From positions 124,001 through 188,000 of the forward strand of contig CANDOC010000010.1 of the NCBI GenBank assembly GCA_947387575.1: a stretch of 64,000 bases of DNA, given 5' to 3'. How positions within the stretch are numbered: the first letter of the stretch is position 1; every line of letters begins with the position of its first letter. Below, one piece after another: positions 1-9,152 of the stretch. Source of the DNA: Spongorhabdus nitratireducens. GTDB taxonomy: Bacteria; Pseudomonadota; Gammaproteobacteria; Pseudomonadales; Endozoicomonadaceae. Below the pieces are notes generated by a model. That model was not told the DNA's origin. It searched no databases and was given only the letters and a program-made list of their open reading frames with translations. A program made the translations under genes and the position numbers.

Positions 1-2
1 AA

Positions 3-104
3 CTTGATATTTATACTCGAGAAGAAGTTATGGCTCAGGCCGTACGCCAGAAAACCCAGCGTTTTTCAGGCCTGCCACATAAAATTCGGGCTATGGAAAC
101 TTGA
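3..104 (+). CDS. C-terminal end of an unidentified protein (cut by window start)
   Basis: An open frame enters at the left edge and stops at a TGA at 102-104, leaving the last 33 residues, which end in HKIRAMET. It is followed directly by a strong hairpin (109-147), which supports a real gene end. The piece is too short to assign. In Pseudomonas, acyl-CoA metabolism genes lie near ung, so a crotonase C-terminus is possible, but that is only context. Confidence 0.5.
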   Translation, partial: LDIYTREEVMAQAVRQKTQRFSGLPHKIRAMET

Positions 105-108
105 GTCA

Positions 109-147
109 AAGAACAGGCCTTTCTGACTTAAAGCAAGGCCTGTTCTT
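109..147. terminator. Bidirectional terminator between the partial gene and ung
   Basis: A perfect 12-bp inverted repeat (AAGAACAGGCCT at 109-120, AGGCCTGTTCTT at 136-147) encloses a 15-nt loop. It sits between the ends of two convergent genes and has A/T residues at both outer ends, as expected for an intrinsic terminator serving both strands. Confidence 0.75.
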
Positions 148-175
148 AATATAAACCCGCACTGTATCAGGGGAT

Positions 176-874
176 TCAAGCAGGCTCTGCCACCATTTCA
201 GGCAGTTTCCAGTCAATCGGAGTAATTCCGTGTTGCTGCAGATACTGGTTGGTTTTTGAAAACGGCTTGCTACCGAAAAAGCCCCTGTAGGCCGAGAGCG
301 GTGAAGGGTGCGGCGCTTTCAGCACTAGATGGCGGCTGGTATCGACTACTGCGGCCTTGCGCTGGGCATAACTGCCCCAGAGAATAAATACCAGATTTTC
401 ACGGTGTTCGTTCAGTTCGGCTATTACCCGGTCCGTAAACTGTTCCCAGCCCTGCCCCTGGTGTGATGCAGCTTGTTTATGCTCCACCGTTAAAACGCTG
501 TTCAGTAGCAGCACACCCTGCTCGGCCCAGTGCTGCAAAAAGCCATGCTGAACCGGCGGAATACCCAGATCTTCCTGCATTTCCTTATACATATTAACCA
601 GAGACGGTGGCGGCTGGATTCCTGGCTGTACTGAAAAGCAGAGGCCGTGCGCCTGACCGGGGCCATGGTATGGATCCTGACCAAGAATAACGACTTTCAC
701 CTGTTCAAACGGGGTCAGATCCAGTGCCCGAAAGTATTCACTACCCTTGGGATAAACTGTCTTTCCAGCCTGTTTCTGCTGCAGCAGAAACTGCTTCAGG
801 TGCAGCATATGATCCTTGTTGAATTCATCTGCCAGCACCTGTTTCCAGGAAGGCTCCAGCCGTATCTCTGTCAT
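176..874 (-). CDS. ung: Uracil-DNA glycosylase (family 1)
   Basis: This enzyme removes uracil from DNA to start base-excision repair. The 232-residue protein has the usual family-1 length. The water-activating loop [13 protein letters not shown] is at residues 65-77, with catalytic Asp67; the LLLN strand is at 122-125; and the [13 protein letters not shown] minor-groove loop is at about 189-201, with its catalytic His. The ATG at 874 has an AGGGA-like ribosome site about 9 bases upstream. The gene runs leftward into the terminator at 109-147. A small membrane protein gene lies just upstream on the same strand, 17 bp away, so the two may be cotranscribed. Identification is secure. Confidence 0.97.
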   Translation of the reverse strand: MTEIRLEPSWKQVLADEFNKDHMLHLKQFLLQQKQAGKTVYPKGSEYFRALDLTPFEQVKVVILGQDPYHGPGQAHGLCFSVQPGIQPPPSLVNMYKEMQEDLGIPPVQHGFLQHWAEQGVLLLNSVLTVEHKQAASHQGQGWEQFTDRVIAELNEHRENLVFILWGSYAQRKAAVVDTSRHLVLKAPHPSPLSAYRGFFGSKPFSKTNQYLQQHGITPIDWKLPEMVAEPA

Positions 875-891
875 GGTTATTTGTCCCTGAT

Positions 892-1206
892 TCAGAATGT
901 GCAGCGTACCGGACGCATTTTCTTGTCGGCCAACAGGCCACTGGCCTTCACCGCTCCACCACCATGCTTACTGCGCTCTTCCAGCACCAGAAAGCCCTGT
1001 TCGCAACGGGCAACTTGGTCAGCAGGACGGGAAGACAGTTTCTGCTCGGTACCCGGTGTCGCTGCCAGCATATTGAACTCGGCCAGATAGATGGCATCGT
1101 CTTCTGCAGAGTGACGTAGATAGCCTTTCATATCCAGCATCAGCACAGTGATTACAACAGCGGCGACGACCGCCAGAATCATCTGTTGGGCATGTCCGAG
1201 TTTCAT
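892..1206 (-). CDS. Small membrane-anchored protein of unknown function
   Basis: This is a 104-residue protein with one hydrophobic segment near the N-terminus (residues about 9-26, rich in Val/Ala/Ile), then a polar domain with two Cys residues (about 68 and 102). One N-terminal membrane anchor with the remainder on one side of the membrane is the likely topology. The ATG at 1206 is preceded by a good AAGGGGA site. It lies 17 bp upstream of ung on the same strand and may share its message. I do not recognise the family. The spacing, ribosome site and clear membrane segment argue that it is real. Confidence 0.65.
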   Translation of the reverse strand: MKLGHAQQMILAVVAAVVITVLMLDMKGYLRHSAEDDAIYLAEFNMLAATPGTEQKLSSRPADQVARCEQGFLVLEERSKHGGGAVKASGLLADKKMRPVRCTF

Positions 1207-1375
1207 AATATCCCCTTCTCAATGTTCTGCCATCTGTCTGTCACCTCCATAGCGACAGCAGGCGGCTATTAACATAACTGATAATTGCAGCTATTCATTG
1301 GCAGTTATAAATCGGCGCCTATGATAACGCCTGACAGGGGAAACATGAAAAAAGATCGGGGAAGGTCATCGTACA

Positions 1376-1414
1376 AGCCGGGTTTTATTTCGCTATAGCT
1401 AATTAAACCCGGCT
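1376..1414 (-). terminator. Terminator-like hairpin downstream of the TetR gene
   Basis: A 10-bp inverted repeat (AGCCGGGTTT at 1376-1385, AAACCCGGCT at 1405-1414) has an A/T-rich 19-nt loop. It lies about 30 bp past the stop of the TetR gene. There is no clean U-run, so termination efficiency is uncertain. The rest of 1207-1444 is non-coding and should hold the promoter of the small membrane protein and ung. Confidence 0.5.
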
Positions 1415-1444
1415 CTCAATACAAACGGCGAGAAAGGTCTGAAC

Positions 1445-2185
1445 TTAGCTTCTACCATCCATCGGCAGGCGCAGCATGCATTGCATCTGGCGTTTCAGCA
1501 TCGCCATGATAACAGTGTCATCCAGATCGTCAGGGTCCTGCAGCAGCCCTTCATATTCAACCCGGTTAATCACGGCAAACAACAGTTTGGCATCAATATC
1601 CGGTTGGTCAGAACCCATACGGGAGAAGAAGGCTTTCAGGTCATTCATCAAAAATTCGTGATGACCAAATGCAATCGATCTCAGGTTATCGTTGCGCAGA
1701 CATTCAAGGTGGAAAGCCTGTTCGGCCAGCAGGTGGTCACGCTGGTTACGCAGCTGATGCATCACATAATGAACCGCCAGCTCTGCCATCCGGTCAGCAA
1801 ATTTACGGCGTGCATTTTCATCTTCACTCAATTCTGCCAGCGCTGCCTGCATATGCTGGCGCGACTCTTCCCAGAAAATTCGGTATTTATCAGCCCCCAT
1901 TTCAACAAACAGGGTAAACATGTCAGTGATCAGGTCAGAAATATCTTTGAAGTAGTAGGTCGTTGCAGACAACGGCACTTCAGCTTCCTTGGCCACGGCA
2001 CGGTGTCGTACGCCTCGAACACCGTCACGAACAACAATTCTCAGAGCTGCCTCAAGGATATTCCGGCGTCTCTGCTCACTACCGGCACGACTGGTTTTTC
2101 GCCCCTGATAGTGAAGTTTGTGATTTGCTGCACTTGCAGAATTTTTTGTACCCGCTGCGGTTGGAGAGCTCATTGTTGCTTCCAT
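1445..2185 (-). CDS. TetR-family transcriptional regulator
   Basis: A TetR-like DNA-binding regulator. After a low-complexity N-terminal extension of about 35 residues there is a helix-turn-helix domain (residues about 38-85). It contains the pattern ILEAALRIVVRDGVRGV, then VAKEAEVPLSATTYYF, typical of the family's recognition helix and its Tyr-Tyr-Phe end. The remaining 160 residues form the ligand/dimer domain. I place the start at the ATG at 2185, which has AAGG eight bases upstream; a TTG 21 bp further up is open but has no better site. The target is unknown. No obvious partner lies next to it, and it may act on its own promoter in the 2186-2540 gap. Confidence 0.85.
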   Translation of the reverse strand: MEATMSSPTAAGTKNSASAANHKLHYQGRKTSRAGSEQRRRNILEAALRIVVRDGVRGVRHRAVAKEAEVPLSATTYYFKDISDLITDMFTLFVEMGADKYRIFWEESRQHMQAALAELSEDENARRKFADRMAELAVHYVMHQLRNQRDHLLAEQAFHLECLRNDNLRSIAFGHHEFLMNDLKAFFSRMGSDQPDIDAKLLFAVINRVEYEGLLQDPDDLDDTVIMAMLKRQMQCMLRLPMDGRS

Positions 2186-2540
2186 AGGGAGTGCCTTATT
2201 TGCCAATTCACAGTGACCGGCATTACACCGGAGAATTGTTCAGCTTTGTCAGCAAGCATCAGAAACCTGTCGTTCTGTTGCAGCCAACATCGCACCATAG
2301 TTTGAAGCTCGGTTTAAAGCTCGAACCAGCTTAGCCTGTTTCCACCATCCTGCCAGTGAGACAAAACATTCTACCCGGCAGTCTGTGAAAACCCGCACCA
2401 AAACTATAGACGACAATAACTTAATAAAAGGAGAGACCTACCCGCTATTTAGCAACAACTGGTTCGCTATAACTCTCGTTGTAGCCAGAGTTGCTGTAAC
2501 GGGGCCCCTGCCTGTATGAAGGTGGGATCAGCATGATGCA
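2186..2540. other. Intergenic region upstream of the TetR gene
   Basis: About 355 bp lie between the TetR start and the lysS terminator. I see no convincing coding frame. A purine-rich stretch on the plus strand near 2427-2440 looks like a ribosome site but is not followed by a start codon. The promoter of the TetR gene should be here; I could not fix its -10/-35 elements. Confidence 0.4.
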
Positions 2541-2579
2541 CTACAGCCACCCTGCCGTAATAAGACAGGGTAGCTGCAG
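2541..2579 (-). terminator. Terminator-like hairpin after lysS
   Basis: A 14-bp imperfect inverted repeat (arms 2541-2554 and 2566-2579, two mismatched or wobble pairs) with an 11-nt loop lies about 30 bp beyond the lysS stop codon. The U-run is poor. Confidence 0.5.
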
Positions 2580-2610
2580 GCTGCTTACAGATTAAAGCAC
2601 TGTGTTGCTG

Positions 2611-4155
2611 TTAAGCTTCTTCAGTCTTTTCTGTATGGCTGTGTTCCGGACGCATGTGCGGGAACAGGATAACGTCACGAATGGACGCAGAGTCGGTAAA
2701 CAGCATGGCCAGACGATCGATACCAATACCTTCGCCCGCTGTCGGCGGCAGGCCGTATTCCAGCGCACGAATGTAATCAGCATCGTAATGCATGGCTTCG
2801 TCGTCACCGGCTTCCATTTCAGCCACTTGCTGGCGGAAGCGTTCAGCCTGGTCTTCAGAGTCATTCAACTCGGAGAAACCATTGGCAATTTCGCGACCAC
2901 CAACAAAGAACTCAAACCGATCCGTTACAAACGGATTATCATCACTGCGGCGAGCCAGCGGTGATACTTCCGTCGGGTATTCTGTGATAAAGGTCGGCTG
3001 GATCAGGCGTGTTTCGACCGTTTCTTCGAAGATTTCGATCTGAATCTTGCCCAGTCCCCAGATATCCTTGACAGTAATACCCAGCCCCTCTGCAACCTTC
3101 GTGGCGGACTCGATGTTGTCGATATCAGACGCCTTGAGTTCAGGGTTGAAGTGCAGTATAGACTCGAATACGGACATCCGCGCAAACGGCTTGCCGAATT
3201 CAAAGGTATGCCCCTGACATTCAACATCAGTGCTGCCGGTCAGGTCTACCGCCAGCTTGCGCAGCATATCTTCGGTCAGATCCATCAGGTCACGGTAGTC
3301 AGCATAACCCCAGTAGAATTCCAGCATGGTGAATTCCGGGTTGTGACGAGTGGACAGGCCTTCGTTACGGAAGTTGCGGTTTATTTCGAACACTTTCTCG
3401 AAACCACCGACAACCAGACGCTTCAGGTACAGCTCCGGGGCGATACGCAGATACATATCGATATCCAGGCTGTTGTGGTGGGTAATAAACGGACGTGCAG
3501 TCGCACCACCCGGAATCACCTGCAGCATCGGTGTTTCAGCTTCCATAAAGCCACGGTCACTCAGGTAACGGCGAATACCGTCAACCAGACGGGAGCGAAT
3601 CTGGAAGGTCTTGCGCGCTTCCTGGTTCATGATCAGGTCGACATAACGCTGACGATAGCGCATTTCCATGTCGGTCAGACCCTTGTGCTTTTCCGGCAGC
3701 GGACGCAGTGCCTTGGTCAGCAGCTGGAAGCGCTCCATGTCGACGAACAGGTCGCCTTTACCGGAGCGCTGCAGGGTGCCTTCAACACCGACGATGTCAC
3801 CCAGATCCAGGGTTTTAATCTCTTTCAGAACATCCTTATCCAGCACCTTGCGGTTCACATACAGCTGGATACGGCCACTCATGTCCTGCATTTCCATGAA
3901 CGCGCCACGGTTCAGCATGATACGACCGGCTACGCTGACACGGATACCGGCTTCGGCCAGTTCTTCCTTAGTGGAATCCTTATGAGCCTGCTGCAGATCA
4001 TCAGCCAGGTTTTCACGACGAAAATCATTGGGGTAAGCGTTACGCTTTTCCTTGATAGCAGCCAGCTTTTCACGGCGCTGGGCAATCAGGCGGTTTTCAT
4101 CCTGCTGTTGTTCTTCAACAACCGGGGTGTCGTTACTCATATCAGTTTGTTCCAA
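2611..4155 (-). CDS. lysS: Lysyl-tRNA synthetase, class II
   Basis: The enzyme charges tRNA-Lys with lysine. At 514 residues it has the normal length. It has an N-terminal OB-fold anticodon-binding domain (about 70-160, with the [15 protein letters not shown] stretch) and a class II catalytic domain with motif 2 ([14 protein letters not shown], roughly 265-280) and motif 3 ([14 protein letters not shown], about 474-487). The C-terminus FPHMRPE plus a short polar tail matches bacterial LysRS. It lies downstream of prfB on the same strand, the classic prfB-lysS order of gammaproteobacteria. A 126-bp gap containing a weak hairpin (about 4233-4258) separates the two. Confidence 0.97.
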   Translation of the reverse strand: MEQTDMSNDTPVVEEQQQDENRLIAQRREKLAAIKEKRNAYPNDFRRENLADDLQQAHKDSTKEELAEAGIRVSVAGRIMLNRGAFMEMQDMSGRIQLYVNRKVLDKDVLKEIKTLDLGDIVGVEGTLQRSGKGDLFVDMERFQLLTKALRPLPEKHKGLTDMEMRYRQRYVDLIMNQEARKTFQIRSRLVDGIRRYLSDRGFMEAETPMLQVIPGGATARPFITHHNSLDIDMYLRIAPELYLKRLVVGGFEKVFEINRNFRNEGLSTRHNPEFTMLEFYWGYADYRDLMDLTEDMLRKLAVDLTGSTDVECQGHTFEFGKPFARMSVFESILHFNPELKASDIDNIESATKVAEGLGITVKDIWGLGKIQIEIFEETVETRLIQPTFITEYPTEVSPLARRSDDNPFVTDRFEFFVGGREIANGFSELNDSEDQAERFRQQVAEMEAGDDEAMHYDADYIRALEYGLPPTAGEGIGIDRLAMLFTDSASIRDVILFPHMRPEHSHTEKTEEA

Positions 4156-4232
4156 AAGGGAGTGATCTAAGAGATCACCTGAAATGTCATTGTATGTGGA
4201 GACTTTTCAGATGACCTCTAAAGGACTTCAGA

Positions 4233-4258
4233 GCGAATGACCCGCGACGGGGCCATTC
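4233..4258 (-). terminator. Weak hairpin in the prfB-lysS gap
   Basis: An imperfect inverted repeat based on CGAATGACCC and GGGGCCATTCG lies just after the prfB stop. It could partly terminate or process the prfB-lysS message. It has no U-run. Confidence 0.35.
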
Positions 4259-4281
4259 GGTTCAATCAGTTCGGAGCGGAA

Positions 4282-5380
4282 TTACAGCCCCTGTTTCAGA
4301 CTGGCTTCAATAAATTTATCCAGATCGCCATCCAGTACTGCATTACAGTTACTGGTTTCCACGTTGGTACGCAGATCCTTGATACGGGAAGCATCCAGTA
4401 CATAGGAGCGAATCTGGCTGCCCCAGCCGATATCGGACTTGGAATCTTCAAGCGCCTGCTTCTCGGAGTTGCGCTTCATCATTTCCAGCTCATACAACTT
4501 GGCTTTCAGCTGCTGCATGGCCTTGTCCTTGTTCTGGTGCTGGGAACGCTGGTTCTGACACTGCACCACAATACCACTTGGCTCGTGGGTAATCCGGATC
4601 GCAGAATCGGTGGTGTTAACGTGCTGACCACCGGCGCCACTGGAGCGGTAAGTATCAATCCGCAGGTCGGACGGGTTGATTTCCACATCAAAGTTATCAT
4701 CCACTTCCGGTGATACAAACACGGAAGAGAATGAGGTGTGACGACGGTTACCGGAGTCGAACGGAGATTTACGCACGAGACGGTGAACACCGGTTTCAGT
4801 CCGCAACCAGCCGAAGGCATACTCACCGGTAAACTGTACAGTTGCGGATTTAATACCCGCCACTTCACCGGCAGAAACTTCGATCAGTTCACACTTAAAG
4901 CCTTTCTTCTCACCCCAGCGCAGGTACATACGCAACAGGATGTTGGCCCAGTCCTGTGCTTCAGTACCACCGGAGCCAGCCTGAATATCCAGGTAAGCGC
5001 TGTTCGGGTCCATTTCACCGGAGAACATGCGGCGGAATTCCAGTTCACCCAGTTTTTCTTCCAGATGACCCAGTTCGGTTTCGACTTCTTCCACGCCGTC
5101 GCTGTCGCCTTCTTCAACTGCCATTTCCAGCAGCTCTTCAGCATCTACAGCGCCCTGCTCCAGTTCATCAATCGTCCGGACAATACCTTCCAGCAGCACC
5201 CGTTCACGACCCAGAGCCTGAGCATTTTCCGGGTCATTCCAGACGGCAGGATCTTCCAGTTCCCGTTCAACTTCTACCAGTCGCTCACTCTTGTGAGCGT
5301 AGTCAAAGATACCCCCTAAGCACGTCAGTACGCGCCTTGATATCCTTGATATTCTGTACGATCAGATTTGTTTCAAGCAT
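4282..5380 (-). CDS. prfB: Peptide chain release factor 2, with programmed +1 frameshift
   Basis: RF2 recognises UGA and UAA stop codons and releases the finished peptide. The gene is in two frames. Codons 1-25 run from the ATG at 5380 to an in-frame TGA at 5305-5303, and the rest continues in the +1 frame from the GAC at 5304. The joined product is 365 residues, the same length as E. coli RF2. It shows the SPF stop-codon recognition motif (within [12 protein letters not shown]) and the GGQ peptidyl-hydrolysis motif (in [10 protein letters not shown]). A Ser precedes SGAGGQ, not the Thr of the E. coli K-12 protein. Reading only the long open frame from its first internal ATG (5199) would miss about 60 residues. 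The gene is upstream of lysS. Confidence 0.97.
5302..5317 (-). promoter_or_regulatory. prfB autoregulatory +1 frameshift site
   Basis: The minus strand reads AGGGGGTATCTTTGAC: an internal Shine-Dalgarno-like AGGGGG, a 3-nt spacer, then the slippery CTT codon followed by the in-frame TGA and a C. This is the known prfB recoding signal. When RF2 is scarce, the UGAC stop is read slowly, the ribosome slips from CUU to UUU, and full-length RF2 is made. Confidence 0.95.
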
Positions 5381-5587
5381 GACTTCAACTATCGTCCGGA
5401 TAATAGCCTGAACACCCCGCCACAACCCGTGAGTTCGAAAGAAATCACTGCGACCGGTACACCAGGATGAGCAAAAATCAGATTAGCCGGTAATCATATC
5501 GCATCCGGGTATTTCAAGGGAATAGAGAGAGCAATAGGTATCAGTCCATCAGGGCACCGTGTTTACCCTTGCCGAATTGCGCCTTAC

Positions 5588-5628
5588 TTGATCTACATCA
5601 TAAGCCTTTGTTACGTCCGCCATAGAAT
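5588..5628 (+). promoter_or_regulatory. FNR/Anr-like box and -10 element upstream of ompW
   Basis: TTGAT-CTAC-ATCAT at 5588-5601 matches the FNR/Anr consensus (TTGAT-N4-ATCAA) at nine of ten defined positions. A TAGAAT -10-like hexamer follows at 5623-5628. If transcription starts near 5635, the box is centred near -41, the position of a class II FNR-activated promoter. E. coli ompW is known to respond to FNR. The rest of 5381-5587 shows no gene and should also carry the prfB promoter. Confidence 0.6.
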
Positions 5629-5678
5629 AGTCACCAGATTTCACACAAAACAACACACAAGCAGAAGAACCCCAGACT

Positions 5679-6347
5679 ATGAAAAAGCTCTCTCTTGCTA
5701 TCCTCGCAGCTACTGCCGTTATGGCTTCCGGTGCTCAGGCTTACCAGACTGGCGATTTTGTTGTGCGTGGTGGTGTTACTCAGGTTTCCCCGAATGTGGA
5801 CAGTGGTCTGCTGAAGCAGAACAATCAGAAAGTCGCTAACGCCAAAGTTGACGTTGACAGTGACACTCAGTTGAGTCTGTCCCTGACCTACATGCTGACT
5901 GATAACCTGGGTGTAGAAGTTCTGGCAGCCACACCTTTCAAGCACAACCTGAAAGGTAAAGGTGCTCTGTCTGGTCTGGGCAACTTTGCAACTGTCAAGC
6001 ACCTGCCGCCAACTGTCACCCTGCAGTACTACCCGATGGACAGCAATGCAGCATTCCAGCCTTATGTCGGTCTGGGTCTGAACTACACCGTATTCTTCAG
6101 TGAAAAGTTCAAGGGTGCTGGCAAAACTTCAAACTTCAAGAGCCTGGATCTCGAAAGCTCTCTGGGTCTGGCTGGCCAGGTAGGCTTTGACTATGAAGTT
6201 GCTGAAAACTTCAGCGTTAACGCTTCTGCTCGTTACATCGACATCAACACCACAGCGAAGTTTAAAAACGCTGCCGGTACCAAGTTCAAGATTGATGTTG
6301 AACTGGATCCGTGGGTTTACACCCTGGGTGTAGCTTACAAGTTCTAA
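5679..6347 (+). CDS. ompW: OmpW-family outer membrane protein
   Basis: A small eight-stranded beta-barrel porin of the OmpW family, which forms a hydrophobic channel in the outer membrane. The 222-residue precursor begins with a clear Sec signal peptide (residues 1-21, cleavage after SGAQA). The mature part has the OmpW pattern of alternating strands: an early GDFVVRGGVTQVSP strand, a PPTVTLQYYP turn near 110-120, PYVGLGLNYT near 128, and a C-terminal strand ending in Phe (GVAYKF) as outer-membrane barrels require. It stands alone, with its own FNR-like promoter and a strong terminator. OmpW is confident as a family call; the substrate is unknown. Confidence 0.92.
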   Translation: MKKLSLAILAATAVMASGAQAYQTGDFVVRGGVTQVSPNVDSGLLKQNNQKVANAKVDVDSDTQLSLSLTYMLTDNLGVEVLAATPFKHNLKGKGALSGLGNFATVKHLPPTVTLQYYPMDSNAAFQPYVGLGLNYTVFFSEKFKGAGKTSNFKSLDLESSLGLAGQVGFDYEVAENFSVNASARYIDINTTAKFKNAAGTKFKIDVELDPWVYTLGVAYKF

Positions 6348-6365
6348 TCGAAAAGATTGGGGCCC

Positions 6366-6400
6366 AAAAAACGGGGTGCATATTCTGCACCCCGTTTTTT
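6366..6400. terminator. Strong bidirectional terminator between ompW and rmuC
   Basis: A perfect 15-bp inverted repeat (6366-6380 and 6386-6400) with a 5-nt loop, a GC-rich core and six A/T pairs at each outer edge. It serves the convergent ompW and rmuC genes. Confidence 0.92.
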
Positions 6401-6417
6401 ATTTCCGTATAAGATAC

Positions 6418-8085
6418 TTACTCAGACTTTTCTGACTCCACCGCCTTTTCAATCAAAACCGGCTCGTCAATTTCCTTTGCAATCTCTTCAGCTATTCCCT
6501 CAGCAACATCACCAGTTTCCAGTTCTGCACTTTCCAGAATACTCTTCGGCAGTTCTTTCTTGACCCGCACCCCGAGATCAGTAAAGCGATTAGCCTGTGC
6601 TATCAGATTACCGCGGCCACGTGTCAGGCCATTCATGGCTTTATCGTAAGTAGCGTTAGCGGTATGCAGCTGCTTGCCCAGTTTCTCCATATCTTCAACA
6701 AAGATACGTAGCTTGTCGTATACCTTGCCGGCTCGGTCAGCCAGATCACGGGAATAACGATTCTGTCGTTCATGACGCCAGATATTTTCGATCGTACGCA
6801 AGGTCGCCAGCAGCGTGGTTGGAGTTACTACGATAATGTTCTGTTCAAACGCATCACTGAACAGTTTTTCATCATGCTGGAAAGCCGCAACAAACGCCGC
6901 TTCAATCGGCATAAACATCAGCACAAAGTCCAGAGAACGCAGCCCTTCGAGCTGGCTGTAATCTTTCTCGCTCAATGACTTGATATGGTTGCGCACAGCA
7001 TCGACATGGGATTTCAGCGCAACCTGCTGCTCTTCTTCGGATTCAGCTGCCGCATAGGCATCATAGGCCACCAGCGATACTTTAGAGTCGACAACAACAT
7101 CCTTTCCTTCCGGCAGGTGAATAACAACATCCGGCCGCAGACGACGTCCATCTTCTGAAGTAAAGCTACCCTGGGTGACATACTCTTCACCCTTGCGCAG
7201 TCCGGAACGTTCCAGCACCCGCTCCAGAATCATTTCACCCCAGTTACCCTGAGCTTTCTTGTCACCCTTGAGCGCCCGGGTCAGGTTAGCCGCTTCTTCA
7301 TTGATTTTCTGGTTCAGGGAATGCAGCTGCTTGACCTGTGTACGCAGTGATTCACGGTCTTTCATGTCATTGACATGATGCTCATCAATCTTGCGCTGAA
7401 AGTCACCTAACTGAGTCTTCAACGGATTCAGCAGCTGATTCAACCCTTCCTTGTTTTGCTCGGTGAACTTACGGCTTTTGTCTTCCAGAATACTCTGCGC
7501 CAGATTCTGGAATTCCTGCTTCAGCTGTACCTTGCTTTCTTCCAGCAGCACCAGTTTTTCCTGAGCATTCTGTCGTTCTTTGGTCAGCAGCGTGTCCAGT
7601 TTTTCTTTCTCTGACAGCAGTGATGATTTTTCGTCCTGCAGTTTGGTTAACAGCTGCTCCAGCTCCTTCACCCGTTGCTGTCGACCTTCATCATTACCTT
7701 TCAGGGATTCCAGCTCGGCCCGAGCCGCCGACAGCATATTGCCCTGCTGCGCCATAGCCCGCTGGCTGTTTTCCACTTTGACTTGCATGTCTTCCAGCTG
7801 CTGTCGCGTCAGCTGCAGCTGCTCTTTCTCATGCTCTGCAACCGCCTGCAGGCTTTCCATACGACGCAGGGATTCTTCCTGCAGGTTATAACGATCCTGC
7901 AGCGCTTTAAGCTCTCCCCCTCTGCTGGTCACTTGTCGCATGGCTTCAGCCTCAAGTGCCCTCGCTTTCTGCTGCTCTGCATCCAGCAAGCTTATCTGCT
8001 TTCCCATTTGAACTCTGGCAATCAAATAACCCAATGCCAGAGCAATCACTGCCACAATGGCCTGTAATATCATGCTCTCAGTCAT
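6418..8085 (-). CDS. rmuC: RmuC-family DNA recombination protein
   Basis: RmuC proteins limit DNA inversions and rearrangements and carry a nuclease-like core. The 555-residue protein has one N-terminal membrane segment (residues about 7-25). A long coiled coil follows (about 30-235), rich in Leu, Gln, Glu and Lys. The conserved RmuC domain comes next, with GNWGEMILERVLERSGL near 281-297, then RPDVVIHLPEGKDVVVDSK with its nuclease-like acidic residues, then DFVLMFMPIEAAF. The C-terminal tail (about 515-555) is acidic and disordered-looking. It is a single gene, convergent with ompW. Confidence 0.93.
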   Translation of the reverse strand: MTESMILQAIVAVIALALGYLIARVQMGKQISLLDAEQQKARALEAEAMRQVTSRGGELKALQDRYNLQEESLRRMESLQAVAEHEKEQLQLTRQQLEDMQVKVENSQRAMAQQGNMLSAARAELESLKGNDEGRQQRVKELEQLLTKLQDEKSSLLSEKEKLDTLLTKERQNAQEKLVLLEESKVQLKQEFQNLAQSILEDKSRKFTEQNKEGLNQLLNPLKTQLGDFQRKIDEHHVNDMKDRESLRTQVKQLHSLNQKINEEAANLTRALKGDKKAQGNWGEMILERVLERSGLRKGEEYVTQGSFTSEDGRRLRPDVVIHLPEGKDVVVDSKVSLVAYDAYAAAESEEEQQVALKSHVDAVRNHIKSLSEKDYSQLEGLRSLDFVLMFMPIEAAFVAAFQHDEKLFSDAFEQNIIVVTPTTLLATLRTIENIWRHERQNRYSRDLADRAGKVYDKLRIFVEDMEKLGKQLHTANATYDKAMNGLTRGRGNLIAQANRFTDLGVRVKKELPKSILESAELETGDVAEGIAEEIAKEIDEPVLIEKAVESEKSE

Positions 8086-8196
8086 GCTAATTCCGGTCTA
8101 ACATATTGATTAATAATGAATGAGTATCAGCCTACCGATTTAACACCGGAGCATCCAGTGACAATGACTAAAGAAGGAGACAGGGAATGATGATAT

Positions 8197-9126
8197 TCAG
8201 ATGATCTGTCGAAGCTTTACTTTTACCGTAACGTTCAGAGGCTCTTTTTCTGAAATATATGCCTCCGGATTATGCAGAATTTCAAGACCGAAACCTTCCG
8301 GATCAAGCTCATACCCTTCCTGCATCATGACATTATAAATAGCGTCCCAAAGCGCAATATAAGCCGTCTCACTGGCAATCTTCACATCGCAGCAGAGAAA
8401 GCGTCCGCCGGCAAAAGTCGTTACAGCAGCCCCGCCATGATTTGCCATATACCCGATAACAGCCTGCTGATAATCATACCCTTTACCCAGATCATCAGCC
8501 TGAGTCACGATACCAAGGGGACGCTGAGAGTAGTGCAACATCTTTTTTTGGTTGGCAGTAATATAATCTGGCCAGAACTGCTTCACCCCGTCACTGACCA
8601 GATGGAATTCATCAAGATCTTCAACCCGAAAATTAATTCGTGCTGCGATTTCTGCCTCCATACATCGTACCGGTTCATTTTCCGGATGCCCCAGCTTTAA
8701 CAGCAGGTTTTCTACCTCCCCACCTCGTTTCATGGATGCGGATCTTATGTCTTTGGCCGTCATGCCAGTATCCCGCTTCAAGGCTTTGGCCAGCGACTGG
8801 GATGACGAAAAGCCACAAGACAGTGCGATTTCCGTTACTGTTTTATCGGGTGCTTCCAGCAGATATGAAATAGCCGTCTGCAGTCGTAAACGCCTGACGT
8901 ACTGCCCCGGGGTTTCCCTGAAAACCAGCCGGAACATGCGATGAAAATGAAACGGCGAAACGCCGCATTTTTCAGCCACCTCATTCCATGATGGTGCAGG
9001 CATATCAGGCAGTGTTTCCCTGATGTAAAGAAATGCCGTCTCCATACGCTTGCGCCAGAGCGGCGCAAGCGTAGACATCAGATGTTCTTCCGGAATCAGG
9101 CTGTCAGGTTCAGGTGGGCTAACCAT
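8197..9126 (-). CDS. AraC-family regulator with GyrI-like ligand domain
   Basis: This regulator has an N-terminal AraC double helix-turn-helix. The first helix pair includes EVAEKCGVSPFHFHRMFR, and the second ends at TEIALSCGFSSSQSLAKALKRDTG. A C-terminal GyrI-like/effector-binding domain covers about residues 145-305. This layout is that of Rob/SoxS-related multidrug regulators that sense small hydrophobic or cationic compounds. It is the last gene of the efflux operon, 26 bp after the RND pump, and likely controls that operon. The ATG at 9126 is given; a second ATG at 9078 has a better ribosome site (GGAAG, 8 bases away) and may be the true start. Confidence 0.88.
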   Translation of the reverse strand: MVSPPEPDSLIPEEHLMSTLAPLWRKRMETAFLYIRETLPDMPAPSWNEVAEKCGVSPFHFHRMFRLVFRETPGQYVRRLRLQTAISYLLEAPDKTVTEIALSCGFSSSQSLAKALKRDTGMTAKDIRSASMKRGGEVENLLLKLGHPENEPVRCMEAEIAARINFRVEDLDEFHLVSDGVKQFWPDYITANQKKMLHYSQRPLGIVTQADDLGKGYDYQQAVIGYMANHGGAAVTTFAGGRFLCCDVKIASETAYIALWDAIYNVMMQEGYELDPEGFGLEILHNPEAYISEKEPLNVTVKVKLRQII

Positions 9127-9152
9127 GTGTACTTTTACTATACCTCTTGTAC

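Noticed and set aside
1481-2305. Open frame opposite the TetR gene
   Set aside because: The TetR protein has a clear helix-turn-helix domain, while this frame has a Cys/His-rich shadow composition.
3151-4170. Long open frame (339 codons) opposite lysS
   Set aside because: It is antisense to a clear lysyl-tRNA synthetase gene, has no recognisable motifs, and reflects the codon bias of lysS.
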